Origin: Cotesia glomerata
Taxonomy: Eukaryota; Arthropoda; Insecta; Hymenoptera; Braconidae
DNA length: 64,000 nt
Assembly (NCBI RefSeq): GCF_020080835.1
Contig: NC_058166.1
Location: forward strand, 4,712,001 to 4,776,000
Direction of reading: 5' to 3'
Shown here: piece by piece, positions 26,601 through 41,948 of the stretch
How positions within the stretch are numbered: position 1 is the stretch's first letter
How the letters are laid out: each line of letters begins with the position of its first letter
Position numbers and translations under genes: made by a program
Notes under the pieces: model-generated
What the model saw: the letters and a program-made list of their open reading frames with translations, nothing else
Told to the model about the DNA's origin: nothing
The model's database searches: none

Positions 26601-29600
26601 TTTCCTCTTCTACCTGCTTCTCTGCGTCGCCTTATTTTATTTTTTTTCACTACTTTCATTCCACGATCATTCTGCAATATTGATTACACTGGGATTTTAT
26701 TTTAATCGCTGGCGTCCACTGTCTTTCATATTTCAACGATATTAAATCCTCGACAGCTGAATCTTCAGATGGAAAAAATACTTAAGCAAGAGCAAAGAAT
26801 AATGAAGACAGATATTGATGATAATATTGTCAAGTGAAAAACTGTTCAAGTTATTTAAATTATTTATGAGGCATATAACGTCATTGTGTGCCAGTTGATC
26901 AACATTAAAAGGGTATTATTGAGGTTAATTAGCAGATACTTGAGGCATTTCGGGCAGTAAGTACTTGACCTCTTGCTTCAACCTTTTACGGTTCCAAACC
27001 TTGATCAATTATTATTGCTACTGTTATTGTCATCTATACAATTAAGAGAATAAGAAAAATTTTGGCTCCGGCGAATTTATGTGATAAAATGAGTTTTTTT
27101 TAACCCTTCATAGGTCGCATAATGAGCGCGGCGCCGCCTTTTCGGCATTTTTTTTTTTTTCTCGAAATTGAGTTCATTGATAATTTTGAAAAAAATTAAG
27201 TGCATTCTTTTAACCTTTCTAAAAATTGTGACGTTATCAAAAAGCATAAAAATATTTACGAAGTAACTTAAAAAATCAATTTTCGGAACCGGGCGGCGCT
27301 ATGCCGCCCGGTGCGAGTGAGCCTCCGGGAGATTTTCTAACTGCGCTGTTGCCAAATGTCGTTACCGCCACTATTTCAATCTGTTTTACCGCATGTGAGG
27401 TACAAAAATAAAGTAATGTTTGAGGTTAGTTTCACTGTTTACATTATAACTTGTGATTTGTTCAAAATACTGTAATAATTACACTCATATTAAATATTAT
27501 TTATATAAAAATAGTAATAATAATACAATTGGTAAATAAATTATTTTATAATACATCATACTAAAATTAACAGATGTCTGGCTTTATATATTACTAATTA
27601 TTTAAATAATGAAAAAACAAAAAAATTTCAGGTGAACAAATTAAAAAAAAAAAAAAAATAACAATGGATGCCAATTTTTCAAATTATTTTTTTTGATTGA
27701 ATTTAATTCTAATTATGATAGATAGATAGATAGATAAAAAATTTATTTGGCTCTGGAACCTAAGCTCCCTCAAAGCCATCAATATTTAAATTACATTGGT
27801 TTACATAGGTTACAAGATTACTTAACTAATTAAAGGTTTGCAATTAGATTTAATTTCAAATATTATAAAATCCAAATAGATTATTTAATACAAACAAATA
27901 ACTTAATTTAAAGTCATAATAATTCTACAATAAAAAATATTTAAATAAGATCCAAAATAAAGATTGCAATTGTTAATTGTCATGTTCAAAAAAGTGATTG
28001 AAGCAAGCATTTTAAATTCAACCAAATTATCTACAGCCACAGTCTCAGCTGGCACTGCATTCCAGATACGTATGCCATGAATTAAGAATGAATTATCATA
28101 CATGACACAATTAGCCTGCGGTATACGAAGATAGTCTTGTCGGACATCACCTCTACGCAGTGCTACAGGCAAAAAGTCTAGTTTTGAGCCGAATAGCTGC
28201 CGATAATTTAGTCGAATTTCCTTATAAAACAGACAAGCAATGAAATAATCTCTTCTCGCTGCAAGCTTTAGCCAACCTAACTTTTTAAAATATGGAGTAA
28301 CATGTTCATATTTTGGTACTTTATAGATAAATCTAACACATGAATTCAATTCACGCTGCATCTTTAATAATAATTTGTTTGACATATTCGTATACGCCGC
28401 ACAACAATAATCAAAGAGAGGAATTATTAAAGTAGATACTAGCTTAATACGTAAACTTTCACTAAATATTTCATTGTTTATTTTTAGTTGTGCTAGAATA
28501 CTCATAGCGCGATTGCACACATTTGTTACTTGATTCTCCCATGAGAGAGTACTATCTATAGTCACCCCAAGGTATTTTACAATGCTACTATAAGGAATAG
28601 CACACCCCTCTACAAAGATTGTGTCGGCTAGTCTTAATGATAATTAATTAATGATAATTAATTTAGCGGATATTTGATAATTTTAAGAATTTTTGTAGCA
28701 AATAAATTATGACAAAAATAATTATAAAAAATTGACATTCAGACGTTTTAAAAATTAAAGATGCAATTTGTTAAAAATAATTTTTGAAAAAATTTGTTTG
28801 TTAAAAAAATTAAAAAATTTTCAAGTGACAGCTAGATTTAATGTCATATTATAATTTTATAATCTGGTCTTAGATGTTAAATTTAATCACATGTGATAAA
28901 AATAAAAAAAAAATTTTGTTATTCAATTAAATTTATGATAAAATATAAAAGTAAAATTATATTTAATCATAAAACATTGAAAAAATACTTTATCTCACAA
29001 GGAAATAGTATTAGTTTACATTTGGCAACAGCGCGTACATTTTAACACGGCGGCGGAGCGCTCACCATGCGACCGACTTAGTTCGGAAAAGACACGCTAC
29101 CTACGAAGGGTTAATTAAATTTAGTATCACTGGAAAGGTCTTGACCTGAATTTGTGCCTTTTTAATATTTCATATGCTTTTCAGCAATAATTAATTTATC
29201 ATGATAAGTTTTTGAAGTAGTTCTAAATAGATTCAAATTTCATAATAAACATCATTATGAATGTGGTTATAAGTCAAAAATTAATTTTTGATATTTTTTC
29301 AGCGATAGTTATTTATGATTTAAATAATTGAAAGAATAAAGAAAATTTTTTGACGAGCATATTGTTTTGGAAGGAATTTTTAGGTAAATTTCTTTAGAAA
29401 TCTATCTGTTGTAGCCGGTCTCATGTCGTAATTTTAAGAAAATTTTGTCATAACATGTTTCGTTCCATCGAATGATCTAGAAAAATGGCATAGGTTCAAA
29501 AGTTTATACATATATGTAAAATGTGATATAACGCGCCATGTCAGCAGGGTTGCGCCCACAGTTCTCAACCGATCGTTATGAAATTTTGTGGGCTTATTCT

Positions 29601-32600
29601 GTGGATCAATACTAAGATCAAGTTCGGAGATGAGCGAAATCGGCCGGTTAGTTTACGAGTTGTGGGTGTTCGAAAATTTTTTTATTTAAAAAAAATTTTG
29701 AATTTCGTATATTTTATGGAAATAATTTTCCAAATGTAAAAGATCGATGAAATTTATTAAATTTATCTCAAACTTCATTCAATTGCCTTCAATTTAAGCT
29801 ATTATTCGTCTTGTTTCGATGATTTTTTTAATCAATTCCGTGATTTTGAAAATTTGAAAAAATTTTTCAATGAACGTATTTTGGCCCTTTTTCTTTAAAT
29901 AATTTTTAAACCGTAAAATTTAGCTTAGATCTATTAAATTTATTTTAAAGTTCACACGATTATCTTCAATTTAAGCTATTGTTCGTCGACTATTCATACT
30001 TTTTTCAATTTATCTCGTAGGTGGGAAAATTAAAAAAAAATCAAGAATAATTAATTTTTAGCTTTGATCATCAAATGACTTTCATCTGTTACAAATCCTA
30101 TTTTTTAGGTAGATGTCTTTGAATATCTATTTGTTGTAGTCGGTCTCATATAGTTATTTGCAAAAATATAATAAAAAATAAACTTTAGGACATTATTGCC
30201 TTTTAATAACGTGTTTTTATCAATATTCAAACAAGAAATCTACCTATTCATGTCGAGTGTGGCCGAATTGCGCTTTTTATAGTTAAATTTAGTATCATCA
30301 GAAAAGTCTTGATAAGAATTTGTGCCTTTTGGTTTTATTTATTGTTTAGTAGTCAGTTTTTTATGTCAAGATTTAAATTTACCCTTTAAATTTATTTAAA
30401 AAGTACCGAAACTACGTATAGTGTTTATAAATATCAAAAAATCATTAAGCCAAAGTTTTTTTATTCATAATCCGTAAATCTCGGTGGCTACATAGAGACT
30501 GCAGGTTGCTAGTTATTAATATAATAATAACTATGTTCGCTAGTAATCATAAGTAACGATTAAATGAATTTTGTAGGTCACTCTAGTTGGTACACGTTAA
30601 ATAAAGGAAACAAAAATGAGTAGTTATTTTAAGAATTTTTGCAGCTCTAACAATGGCACGTAGACGAGGATTCCACGTTCTCGGATTCTCGATCGACAGA
30701 GTTATAACTAGAGAAGCTGGCTCAAGTGCTTCTACAGTGGGATGCAGTTTTACGATTAGAGGTTATCCTTGTGCAAGAGAGACAAAGGGCTCACGGGGGT
30801 ATAGTTACTAGAACGAACATTGTGGAAGCATCGGGAGGAAAATATCCGAGATTCCAGGAGAACCGCGTGATGACTCAATTTCGCAAGGACCGTTAAATGG
30901 CTCCAGCATCAACTTGTACTTAAACTCCTTCTATACGCCGACTCTCTCCCCGTTATCATTTACTACATCGTATCTCCTGAATCAGCCCTTCACCACCACG
31001 ACTTATTCAGTGTTTTTGAAGCCCGAGCATTCTTCGAGGGTTGATTACACCCTCTCACTTCATTTTATTAATCTGTTTTTTCATCTCGCGCGGAACTTTA
31101 AATACTTATTCGAGGGTAAAGTAAAAACAGAAATAACACACGTTGTACTTCAGTATGAAAGAAAAATAATTATTTTAAATGATGAATCACTTGAGCGCAT
31201 GAAATTGAGTGGGAGTACGAATAGAGTTAAAAGCCGTGCTAAGAGATAAAGACAGTGTTGTTATTATTATAATTATTATTATTATATTTGTGTTATGGAA
31301 GATACACGTGTGTATAGACCTAAATGGTGGTGTTGCGTAGAGTGTGGTGAATAAATATACACAAGAGGAAAGGAAAGACTATCCATAGATATATTAGATG
31401 TACAATGCTGGTGTATGTATATATACCTGTAGGAGCAAGCTTGTGCGCAATGGGACACGACAAGCAATCAACGTAAGTCACTTGGTTGATGCTCAATTTA
31501 ACAAGAAGGGTCATTATGATCTTAGAATCAAGTAACGAGCACGAAAATGCCTCATGCTGCTTCTCAATATTGCAACAAAACTTTTCTACTTAAAGTTATT
31601 CAATTTATTTTCTAAAATATTATCAATATTTTTTGTTCAAGTATGTAAGAGTTAAAAATTCGGCGTGTAATTTTATTATTTACTTTTAAAATTATGCGAC
31701 AGATTTTTGTGCACTGATATAAAAAATTATCTTGATCCAAGAGGGGATATTCTTGTTCTAAGAAACTTATTTTGAAAACAACCGTTTGTCTTTATTTAGG
31801 AATTTAGTGTCTTGAATATCGTCGTATTGGCTTGAAAAATTAAAATTTTAGATCGATATGAAGACTTAACTCAAGTATGTGTTATTTTAGATTGAAACAC
31901 TCAAATTCTTTATTTTACACTGAGAAAAAATTTTTTTGTGACAAGAAATCCATTTGCTGAAAATTTTATACAATTTTTTTTTTTAGCTTAATAAATGAAA
32001 ATTTTTTCATAGTAATTTTCTTGTTAATTAAAGAAAAAATTTTTTGAGTTGGAAAAAAAAAACTATTTTAGATAGACAACTTGCTAATTTTCATCCAAAA
32101 ATGTTTTTTTCCAAGTCAAAAAAAATTTATTTTGAATAAAAAAGTTACTGTGAGAAAAATTTGTATTTCTTCACGAAAAAAATTATATTATAGAATATAC
32201 ACGGAAAGAACAAGATGACACTGGATATCATCCCAGATTATACTGAGTGAACAAAAATTTTAGATAGTAGCTAGTATAATCAAGATTACAATGAGTATAA
32301 TCGAGATTACAATGAGTATAATCTCGGATGATATCCAATGTCATGTTGTTTTTTCCTCGTAACGTGGCGCTTCATATAAAAAACTGGAAAAATTCGTTTC
32401 AGTTGTAATTTTTACAGATTTTGTAAGAATTTCATTGTAAAATGTAAATATTACATTAAAACTGTGAAAATTAACATTCAAAGTTTGAATTTTAAAAATG
32501 TTACTCTGCAATTTTTCTAGTTTTAAATTTGAAGCTACACTTATTGCTATTTATAATGTAATTTTGCCTTTTATATTTTTTTAACAAATTAATTTCCTAT

Positions 32601-34514
32601 TATAACATTTTTTCAAAAGAAATTTTTTTCTCCGTGTTTAAAATATTTTTCAACGTATTTAAAATTATTTTTTTATATAAAAAGTTAATGAATAATTTTA
32701 TTTGAAAACAGTACAGTGCTTTATTTTAGAGTGAAATTCTTGAGTGAAGAACTTTCTGCTTTTGATTAGAAAGTTTCAATTTGTTGACTTGCGAGCTAAT
32801 TTCTTGGATGAAGAAAACTGAAAATCTTGATGCAACAGCAAAATTTTCAAGCACATATTTTTTTAAAATTAAGTAGTTCTTGAAAAGTGACTTTTATGAT
32901 TAAAATTGAAGGATTAATAATCTGGAAAATAGTTTTGCTTTGTCATAACCAAAATCAAGATACTATTTAAAATATTTAGCATGCATTAAAAATGATGTGT
33001 GAGTTGAATATAGGATAGATGGCTAACTGACGTTTGCTTCATGGGAAACTTTTTCCTATAATTTAAGTGTAGATCAACGTATGAAACGTGATGTATTTTT
33101 TCTTGTCTTTCGAGTAGTATATTAGAGGATGCATCATATATTTATTTATATACAAATGAGAAAATGCATGCGAGTTAAACGAAATAAAATGTGACGTAAA
33201 AGAGAAAATAAAACAAACAAATGAAAAAGAAGAGCATCAACAGAAACACGAATATATAAGAGGAAGCAATAACTTGAGTATTATAGCAGCAGATCTTTAT
33301 CACCAACAAAGTAACGGTTTTGCAATCCGTAAACCGCAGCACTTTTCTTTATTCAACTCGTTTTATGTATCACACTAACACACATTTCAAATTCGTCATG
33401 GATTTCTGTTTTTCAACAATAATTCAAAAAAAAAGTTAAATAACCTGGCAGATAGAAAAGGTATAAATGATCTTAATCCCCTTAAGAGGAAGGTCCAATC
33501 TGCGGGAATTGAACTTGACGGGGCCAAGTATATTGATGATAATTGATGATGATGCCGATAGACAAACAGAAAGCAAGTCAAGCGGTTGAGCAAGTCCTAC
33601 CTGAGTTCCGAGTGTGTTTCAAGCTTGTTTATCTGATTAGTCAGACTCAAGAGCTAATACTGATGATATAGAGCTAGGTTGAGTTTGAACTTTGATTAAT
33701 GTTACAATTTATAGCCCTTAAGATAGTGCATAACCCATTTCAATACTTGAATCTATCTCAGAGATCTGCAAGCGCACAGAAAAAAAAATCTCAAACTAAG
33801 AATTTTTTTGATTTAAGTAAATTTTTCTTGATTCAAGATAATGAAATTCTTTAAAATTATTTTCTTGGTTCAAGAATTTTTTTCTTCGTCGTGGTTTGCC
33901 ATTCGAAAGGACTTGACCAAACTTAGATTTTGAATACAATTTAGACCAGTAGATTTTGAAAAATTTCGAAAAAACTACAAAAAAATTAGGAAAACGGTTG
34001 ACCCTAAAGGCCATCCCTGCAACTTCCCGCTAATTCCGTTAATACCTGGGCGCTTAAAATTGCAGCTACGAAGTTTTTGAGCTCGTCGAGCTCAAAAATA
34101 CAATCTATATGTTCTTTTGAGCTCCCTAAGCTCAAAAAGATACCTTTTCTATGCTTTTGAGCTCTTTAAGCTCAAAAGTCTGATAAAAGTTTCATAAAAC
34201 ACTATTTTTTTAATTTTCAAACTGCAATAACTTTTGAATGAATGAACCGATTTTTACGCGGTTGGCGGCATTCTACGCAGTTTTTTAAGCGTCATAAAAA
34301 ATTTTTAAGTTTCAATTGGTCAAACTAGAAATTTCGGAGTAATCCCGAAAAAACACTTTTTAACTTCCCGCTAAGAAAATTGAAAATTTAAAAAAATCGG
34401 GAAGTTATTGTTTTCACCCCGTTTTTCGAAAATCGAGTTTTCATCAGATCTCGACGTTTTGAGGTCCTAGGAAGCTTTCCTGACTATTTCCGCAGTGATG
34501 TCACCGTGTCTGTA

Positions 34515-34585
<71 letters not shown>

Positions 34586-37500
34586 CTCTCATAACTTTTG
34601 AACGGATCATCCGATTCAATCGAAATAAGCGGCGTTCTGAAGAGTTCCTTTGCCCCTAGAATTCTGATACCAATTTACAGAATTTGAGTCGATCAATTTT
34701 GAGAAATCTCAAAAATAAAAATTCCAAAAATTCGTTTTTTTGAAATATCTTTTAAACGGCTGAACCGATCAATTCCAAAAAGTAATCAGCTCTTAACCTC
34801 AAAAAACCACGTCGATTGCCACCAGTCCGGTCAAAATCGGTTGATTTGTTCGTGAGATATCGTTGTCGAAAAAAATGGAAAAAAATGTTTTTTTTTCAGA
34901 ATTTCTATGAAATTTTCAGTCTGACCAGTTTACGCTTAAAGATTTCTCAAAGAACTAAAAAAACTGCGTTGAATGCCGTCAATCGCGAGAAAATCGGTTA
35001 ATTCATTCAAAAGTTATTGTGGTTTGAAAATTCAAAAAATAGTAGTGTTCTATAAAACTGCCATTAGTCTTTTGAGCTCGAAGAGCTCAAAAGCATAGAA
35101 AGGCGATTTATTTGAGCTCGGAGAGCTCAAAATTACACAAAAATTATATTTTTGAGCTCGAAGAGCTTAAAAAATAAGTGAATTGTTGAGCACTTAGGTA
35201 TGGAGGTAGCGGGAAGTTGCAGGGATGGCCTTTAGGGTCAACCGTTTTCCTAATTTTTTGGGTTTTCTTTCCTGCACGATACACTGATAGAAGGATTTGT
35301 TTATAGTTAAAAATATTTGTTAATATTTAACAAATCATTTATTAGAGACCACTTTTTAGTCCTTAACAAATATTTCTTAGTATTTAAAAAGATTTATTAA
35401 TATTTAATAAATGAATATCTGATTTATTAAATACAAACAAATCATTTTAAATACTAAGAAATATTTGTTTGATACTAAAAAATGGTCTCTAATAAATGAT
35501 TTGTTAACTATTAACAAATATTTTTTTAATACAAATAAATCCTTCTATCAGTGTATCTCTCGAATGAATCAACCGATTTCGATCGGATTAGCGGCAATCG
35601 ACGTGGTTTTTTAAGGTTGAGAGCTGATTAGGTTCTGATGAAAACTCGATTTTTGAAAAACGGGGAAGTTAAAAATTTTTTTTAATGTGGTTTTTTTGGA
35701 ATAACTTTTAAACGGCTACACCGATCGATTTCAAAAACTAATCAGCTCTCAACATAAAAAATCATGTCGATCGCCGCCAAGCCGGTCAAAATCGGTTAAT
35801 TCGTTCGTGAGTTATCGCTGACGAAAAAAAGTGATTTTTTCAAATTACACCGGAATTTCCAAGTTGATCAATTTGTGTTTAAGGTAGTTTACTCTCGACA
35901 TATAGTTTGTGCTATTTCTTTCCTTTTCACTCGCCAATACTGCCTTTGTCATAGATTATCTCTTATTCGCTTTTACTAATTTTTATTTTTGTTAAACTAG
36001 CCAGTTTATTAATAATTTATAAAAAAGTACGTGGTTAAGATGTTGAAAATTTCTTTGGGTTATTTTAAGCATATTATTCTAACAGGTATCAGTTTTTTGA
36101 AACGATCATAAAATCCTTTCAATGCAATAATTATAAATATTTGTGATTTTTTCACTCTCCATCCATACTACCTGTGCTAAAATGTTATTTTTAATTGCAA
36201 TTATCTCATTTCTGGTACGGTCAATTGATTTCAAATTTCAACAGCACATGTAGTGCATATTCTATTACCCATATTTCAAATCTCGAAAACTTTATAAAAT
36301 TTGCATCTATGACTGAACTACCTCAAGGTAGTTGGGTTATGCGAGCAAAACTTCAAGAAACCTTCCAAATTTATAATATAAGTAATTAAATACATAATGT
36401 ACATGCTGTTAAAATTTGGAGACGATTTACCACTTCTAACCAAAGATAATTGCAATTGAAAATGTCATTTTTACACAAACGGTATGGGAAAAGAGAGAGA
36501 AAACCGCGAAGTTTTATTATTTTTGTATTAAAGAAATTTTAAGAATGTCACGAAAAACTAACATTACTTAGATTAATACATGTATAACTACCCTAAAAAA
36601 TTATGGGATTCCCTACCATTGAAATTATTGATAAACTAGTAAAGTAAACAAATAAAGTTATATGTGGAAGTAAGTGAGCGATAGCCCGTAAGAGAGGCGA
36701 CACTAGCGAATCAAAAAAACAGCGGTACCATAAACTATAGATTAGGAAAGAACTACCTTAAAAGAATATTATAGAATTTGAAAAATTGCGTCAAATGCTG
36801 CCAATCGCGTGAAAATCGGTTCTTTCATTCAAAAGTAATTGCAGTTTGAAAATTTAAACAATAATGTTTTATTAAATTACTATCAGACTTTTGAGCTCGA
36901 AAAGCTCAAAAACGTCATAAGTGCAATTTCAAGCGCTTAGATATGGAATTAGCGAGAAGTTGCAGGGATGACCTTTAGGGTCAACCGTTTTCTTAATTTT
37001 TTTCAGTGTGATTGACGAGAAAAAGGAGTAGTTACTTTTTATTTTCAACAAAAAGCAAATGCTCTTCTCTATCTAGGTATGGGAAGGAAAAATGAAAATG
37101 AATTTGACACGGTGACTTCTGCAAGATACGTGACACTCTTCCTCGGTTATCGAATAGTCAGTGCTCTAGCAAAACTACCCTCTACTGAACCCTGAGTACC
37201 ATCCATGTAGCGCCATTACTTTATCCATCCTCTGTTTCGTTCTTTCCAAAATCTTTCTTTCTTTTAGCGTAGTCTGGCTCTATGTCTGCATCAGTTGTTA
37301 GCTGTGTCCCACACCCATCCACACTAAAACTCCTACATCACCTACACCGCACCTACACCCTCTTGTGCTTTCTGAACCCTCCGATGACTCCAACATGCTC
37401 GTCCGGCTTCAGCAGAGTCACCCTTCTTCCTCTCTGTTCCCCTCTTCTATATTCACTCCACCGCTCTGCTCACTAATTGCACATTCTTCGCATAGTTTCG

Positions 37501-40500
37501 CCATCCTCTAACGTTCAAGGGCGAGAAGAGACGTCAAGGGGGATACGACGGTCTTCGTCGTATCGTGGATGCACCCAACCCGACTTTGCTTTCCTCACTC
37601 GTTTAGTATCACCCTACAAATACGAACTACTGCTAGTCGTAGTAGTGGTAGTAAAATGTTAGAGTGGTAGTCGTAGTCTTCTACAAACGTTTTAGTCAGT
37701 TTTTTCCTTTCTATTTTACTTCTTCCTATCACATCCTTCTTCCTTCCTTTACTTCCTTTCAAGACAACTTTAAACTGTCAACTCGCCACATACATCACGA
37801 TTGAATAAATTTAGCTTCACTTAGAGCACGGAACATGAGCATTAGATTGTCATTGAGTAGGTGCCTTTTGTGCTACCCATTCAGAATCTTCGGGAATTAT
37901 TTTATCGTCAAAAGTATGTTGAGTCGAACTTATACGTCAAGTATTTTATATGTTATTAGCATAACCTCTCCACTTTATGAACAATAAACGAGTATTAACC
38001 TGCCTTTGCAAATACAAGATAAAATTTATAATTTTAATTATTCTCAAACTGCAATAATTATGTTAATTAACTCAAATTTAAAAAAAATAAATGCTTTGTT
38101 TTTGTCCATCACTGGCTGAATAATTGATTGAATTGAGTTATTTGCATGCCTTAAGCGTGATCGCGCGATAGATCTACTGGGGCCTAAAAATCAAGTTTCT
38201 TATCTCATCGAGAGAAATTGTATTTTTAATCCGTAATCCTCGTACAAATGTTTAAAAAAATACACTGGTGACAAGAAGAATGATTATTGAACTAATTAAA
38301 AACACTGCTTAGTAAATTAATTATCAATTTTAGTGAAAAAATCCGTTTTTTAAAACTTATAGTGGAAATAACTCAAAATATGGTGGTGTGATCAAGATAA
38401 CTAAAAATATATACAATTTTAGAACTCGTTTTTTTTTCAGCCCTGTCATTAAACTTTTATGAAGAACCCTTTTCAATATCAAAGCTTGATATTGCTTCAT
38501 TTAGTTGTAATTAAAACATTTTGATTGGCATTCACACCGAATTTTCCCATTTTGGTCGGCCATATGTTCATTTTTAGTAAACCGAGTTCTCACAGTAACG
38601 CTGCGACCAAGACAACATATGTATGCGTATCAACTTGTAAGTAGTTGATATAACGGAACATGTAAGGGTGTTTTGTTCGCATCATAAATAATTACTGCAC
38701 GCAGGGAAACCAAAAATAAATTAACAAATATTTAATTGGATGTAAAACATGAGTGCTTAAGGCTGCACATTTGGATTTTCAAAACTTTTTTTAATATTAT
38801 CGATAACTAATTTTACTGTGGTAGATCACTTACTGAATTAGTAAAGTTTTACAGTAAAAAAAATTTGAATCGAAAGAAAAATTTTTGAACCAAGAAAATA
38901 ATTTTGAAGAACTTCATCTTCTTGATTCGAGTAGGAAAATTCTTATTCTAAAAAAGTTTTCTATAAGTAAATTTTAATTGATTCAAGAATTTTTCGTTTT
39001 AATTTAAGACGATGAAACCACAGTAAAATTAATAAAACTTGAACAATTAACATCGGGAATACATCGTTTGCATTTACATCATAAAGAATTTAAACTTGAA
39101 TGTTACAGCCAACACTGAATAAACTATCATAAATTTTATTTCAGTACATTGCATTTAAAAATTTTCCATATCGATGAAATTCTATTTTTTTATCGGCTTC
39201 AGATCTTTTTTTCAAGAGTTAAATGCAAGTGAATCACGGATTCCATCGTAAAAGCCATCGTAAAATGAAAGGAGATTAAATCGACACTCTGTACACGTAA
39301 ATTTACGAGAACGATAAACGAAAGTATGGGAGCTATAAAAAGCCGAACGATCACTCTACTATGTACACAGAGTGTATAGTGTCCTAAACTCGATTTTACG
39401 TACTCTGCTTGTATTTTTTTTATCTCACGACATGTATATAATAGAAGATAATAAAAGAGTTTAGAAACTGTTAAATTTTCCATTGCATAATTTTTATCGA
39501 GAGTATACTTCTGTAATAACTAAATTAACTTTTAGCACGTTGCTTCGTAAGCCTTTTGTTAATATAAAATGAACATACTACTTTTTTTTTCAGTATATAA
39601 TTGAATTTAATTAAACTTCATGACATGTCAAAGTACCCAGTGGCTATATAGTAAACTGACAAAACGCAGCCGCAGATTATTACATAGCCGTATCTTGGCT
39701 TTATACGGGAGCAACCAGCTCAACCTCATGATGCTTATATCCTTGTCATTCTCTGGTTGCTTCTGGTCTTTTACCAAACTTAGAACTTGAGATCTAACTC
39801 ATGCGCATGGGTATTAATCTCAGATTCTAGTCTAGAGGGTCCCTTTTCCTGATATAACATCTAATAGAATATAGCAGTGCAATAACAGCAGTTGGGTAAA
39901 CCTTTCATCAAATCATCACATTTAATTATTAACTTTTCGATCCAATTTACGAACCAAGATTTAAGATGACGGATATTGAAATTTAAAAAAAAAAAAAAAC
40001 AATGGCAGGGAAGAATGATGTGATGATATAAAGTCTCCTCATAAAGGTTTGGCTGTTGAGATAGAGCATTAAAGTCAGACGGTCAATAACTGGACACTGG
40101 CGTCCTTCTCCACTTTCCCTCTGATCTTGTCGTCGTGCTCATCCTGGCTTGTAGTCCTGGGCTGTGCTGGCCAACGAGCGAGCCCGTAGAATACGACTTA
40201 ACCCCGTACCGTTGCCAGGAAGATTGCCGCACCGACTCAGAAACCGCGTGTAGTATGTCACCTCCACTACTTTACATATACTGCTATCTTCCTTTGCTAG
40301 CCAGGCCATCCCGCCGGACATGCAAATATTGAATTTCTTTCCACCCCTTAAAAGTCATATTCTAGAATTCACTGTCTCCAAACATCCTCTCACAGATTTT
40401 TTTCATCTTATTATTTATTTTTTCTTTTTCATACGAATATTTTGTTACTACGCTGAGAAAAAAAAATTTCTTTTGAAAAAATGAACAATGTTGTAATAAG

Positions 40501-41913
40501 AAATCAATTTGTTCAAAATTTTCATCAGTTTTACTTCTAAGCTGAAGAAGTCAAAATTTTTCCAACAGAAACTTTCTAGTTGAAAAAAGTTTCCTAGATT
40601 TGGAAAAAAAACAGTTTTACATATTAGAAAACTTGTGAATTTTTCTCCAAAATTTTTTTTCCCACATTTAGAAAACTTTTGTTCAAAAAGAAAGTTGCAA
40701 TGAGAAAAATTTTTATTTTTTCAGCTAAAAATAAAATTTTTAACAAATCAATTTCTTATTAAAAAATTGCTTATTTTTTTCACGAAATTTTTTCTTTCAC
40801 ACTGATAAAAAGATTAGCTCGACTAAAGAAAAAAAAAATTAGGGAAACGGTTGACCCTTTAGACTATCCCTGCAACTTCCGTCTAATTCCATACTTAGGC
40901 GCTTACTCCTGCACTTAAGACGTTTTCAAGCTCTTCGAGCTCAAAAATACAATTCATGTGTTATTTTGAGCTCTCTGAACTCAAAAAGATAGCTTTTCTA
41001 TGCTTTTGAGCTTTTCGAGGTCAAGAGTGGTAAAACTTTCATAGAACACTATTTTTTGAAATTTCAAACCGCAATAACTTTTGAATGAATCAACCAATTT
41101 TCACGCGGTTGGCGACATTCAACGCAGTTTTTTCAGCCGCACAAAGAATCTTCAAGTTTGAATTATTCAAAGTATAAATTTCGGAGTAGTTCCGAAAAAA
41201 CATTTTTTCGGTTCTTTCGACAACGATAATTCTCGAACAAATCAATCGAAAAAACTGCGAAAAAATTTTCTTTAAATGTGGTTTTTTTTAATAACTTTCA
41301 AACGGCTTGACCCATCAATTCCAAAAACTAATCAGCTCTTAACATCGAAAAACCACGTCGATCGCCACCAAGCCGGTCAAAATCGGTTGATTTGTTCGTG
41401 AGTTATCGTTGACGAAAGAAATAAAAAAAAAAGTATTTTTTTCGAATTACACCGAAATTTCTGGTCTGATAAATTTCTGTTTGAGAATATATCATAGAAT
41501 TTGAAAAACTGCGTCGAATGCCGCCAACCGCGTGAAAATCGGTTCACTCATTCAAAAGTTATTGCGGTTTGAAAATTAAAAAAATAGTGTTTTCATAAAC
41601 TTCTATCAGACTTTTGAGCTCGGAGAGCTCAAAACTACACGAAAATTATATTTTTGAGCTCGAAGACCTCAAAAACGTAATAAGTACAATTTTGAGCGCT
41701 TAAGTGCGAAAGTAGCGGGAAGTTGCAGGGATGGCCTTCAGGGTCAACCGTTTTTCTAATTTTTTTTCCTAGTTTTTTAAAGATTTCTCAAAATCTACCT
41801 GTCCGAATCAGTCCAAATTGTATTCAAAATTTAAGTTTGGCCAAGCTCTTTCGAATGGCGCCAACCACGATGGAATTGGTCAAACCGTTCAAAAGTTATA
41901 AGCGGCTCACATA

Positions 41914-41948
<35 letters not shown>

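Larger units (their letters stand above)
35263..37002. mobile_element. GGTTGACCCT family element, left-truncated, with two insertions
   Basis: The right end at about 36960-37002 carries the inverted terminus; the left terminus is absent. Interior CGATTTCGATCGGATTAGCG and TCAAAATCGGTTAATTCGTT match the other copies. It contains the 272-bp element (35282-35553) and the 875-bp TTAA element (35883-36757). Confidence 0.65.

Noticed and set aside
39199..39483. Minus-strand frame of 94 residues
   Set aside because: No recognisable domain or codon bias and no splice context; chance frame in intronic DNA.
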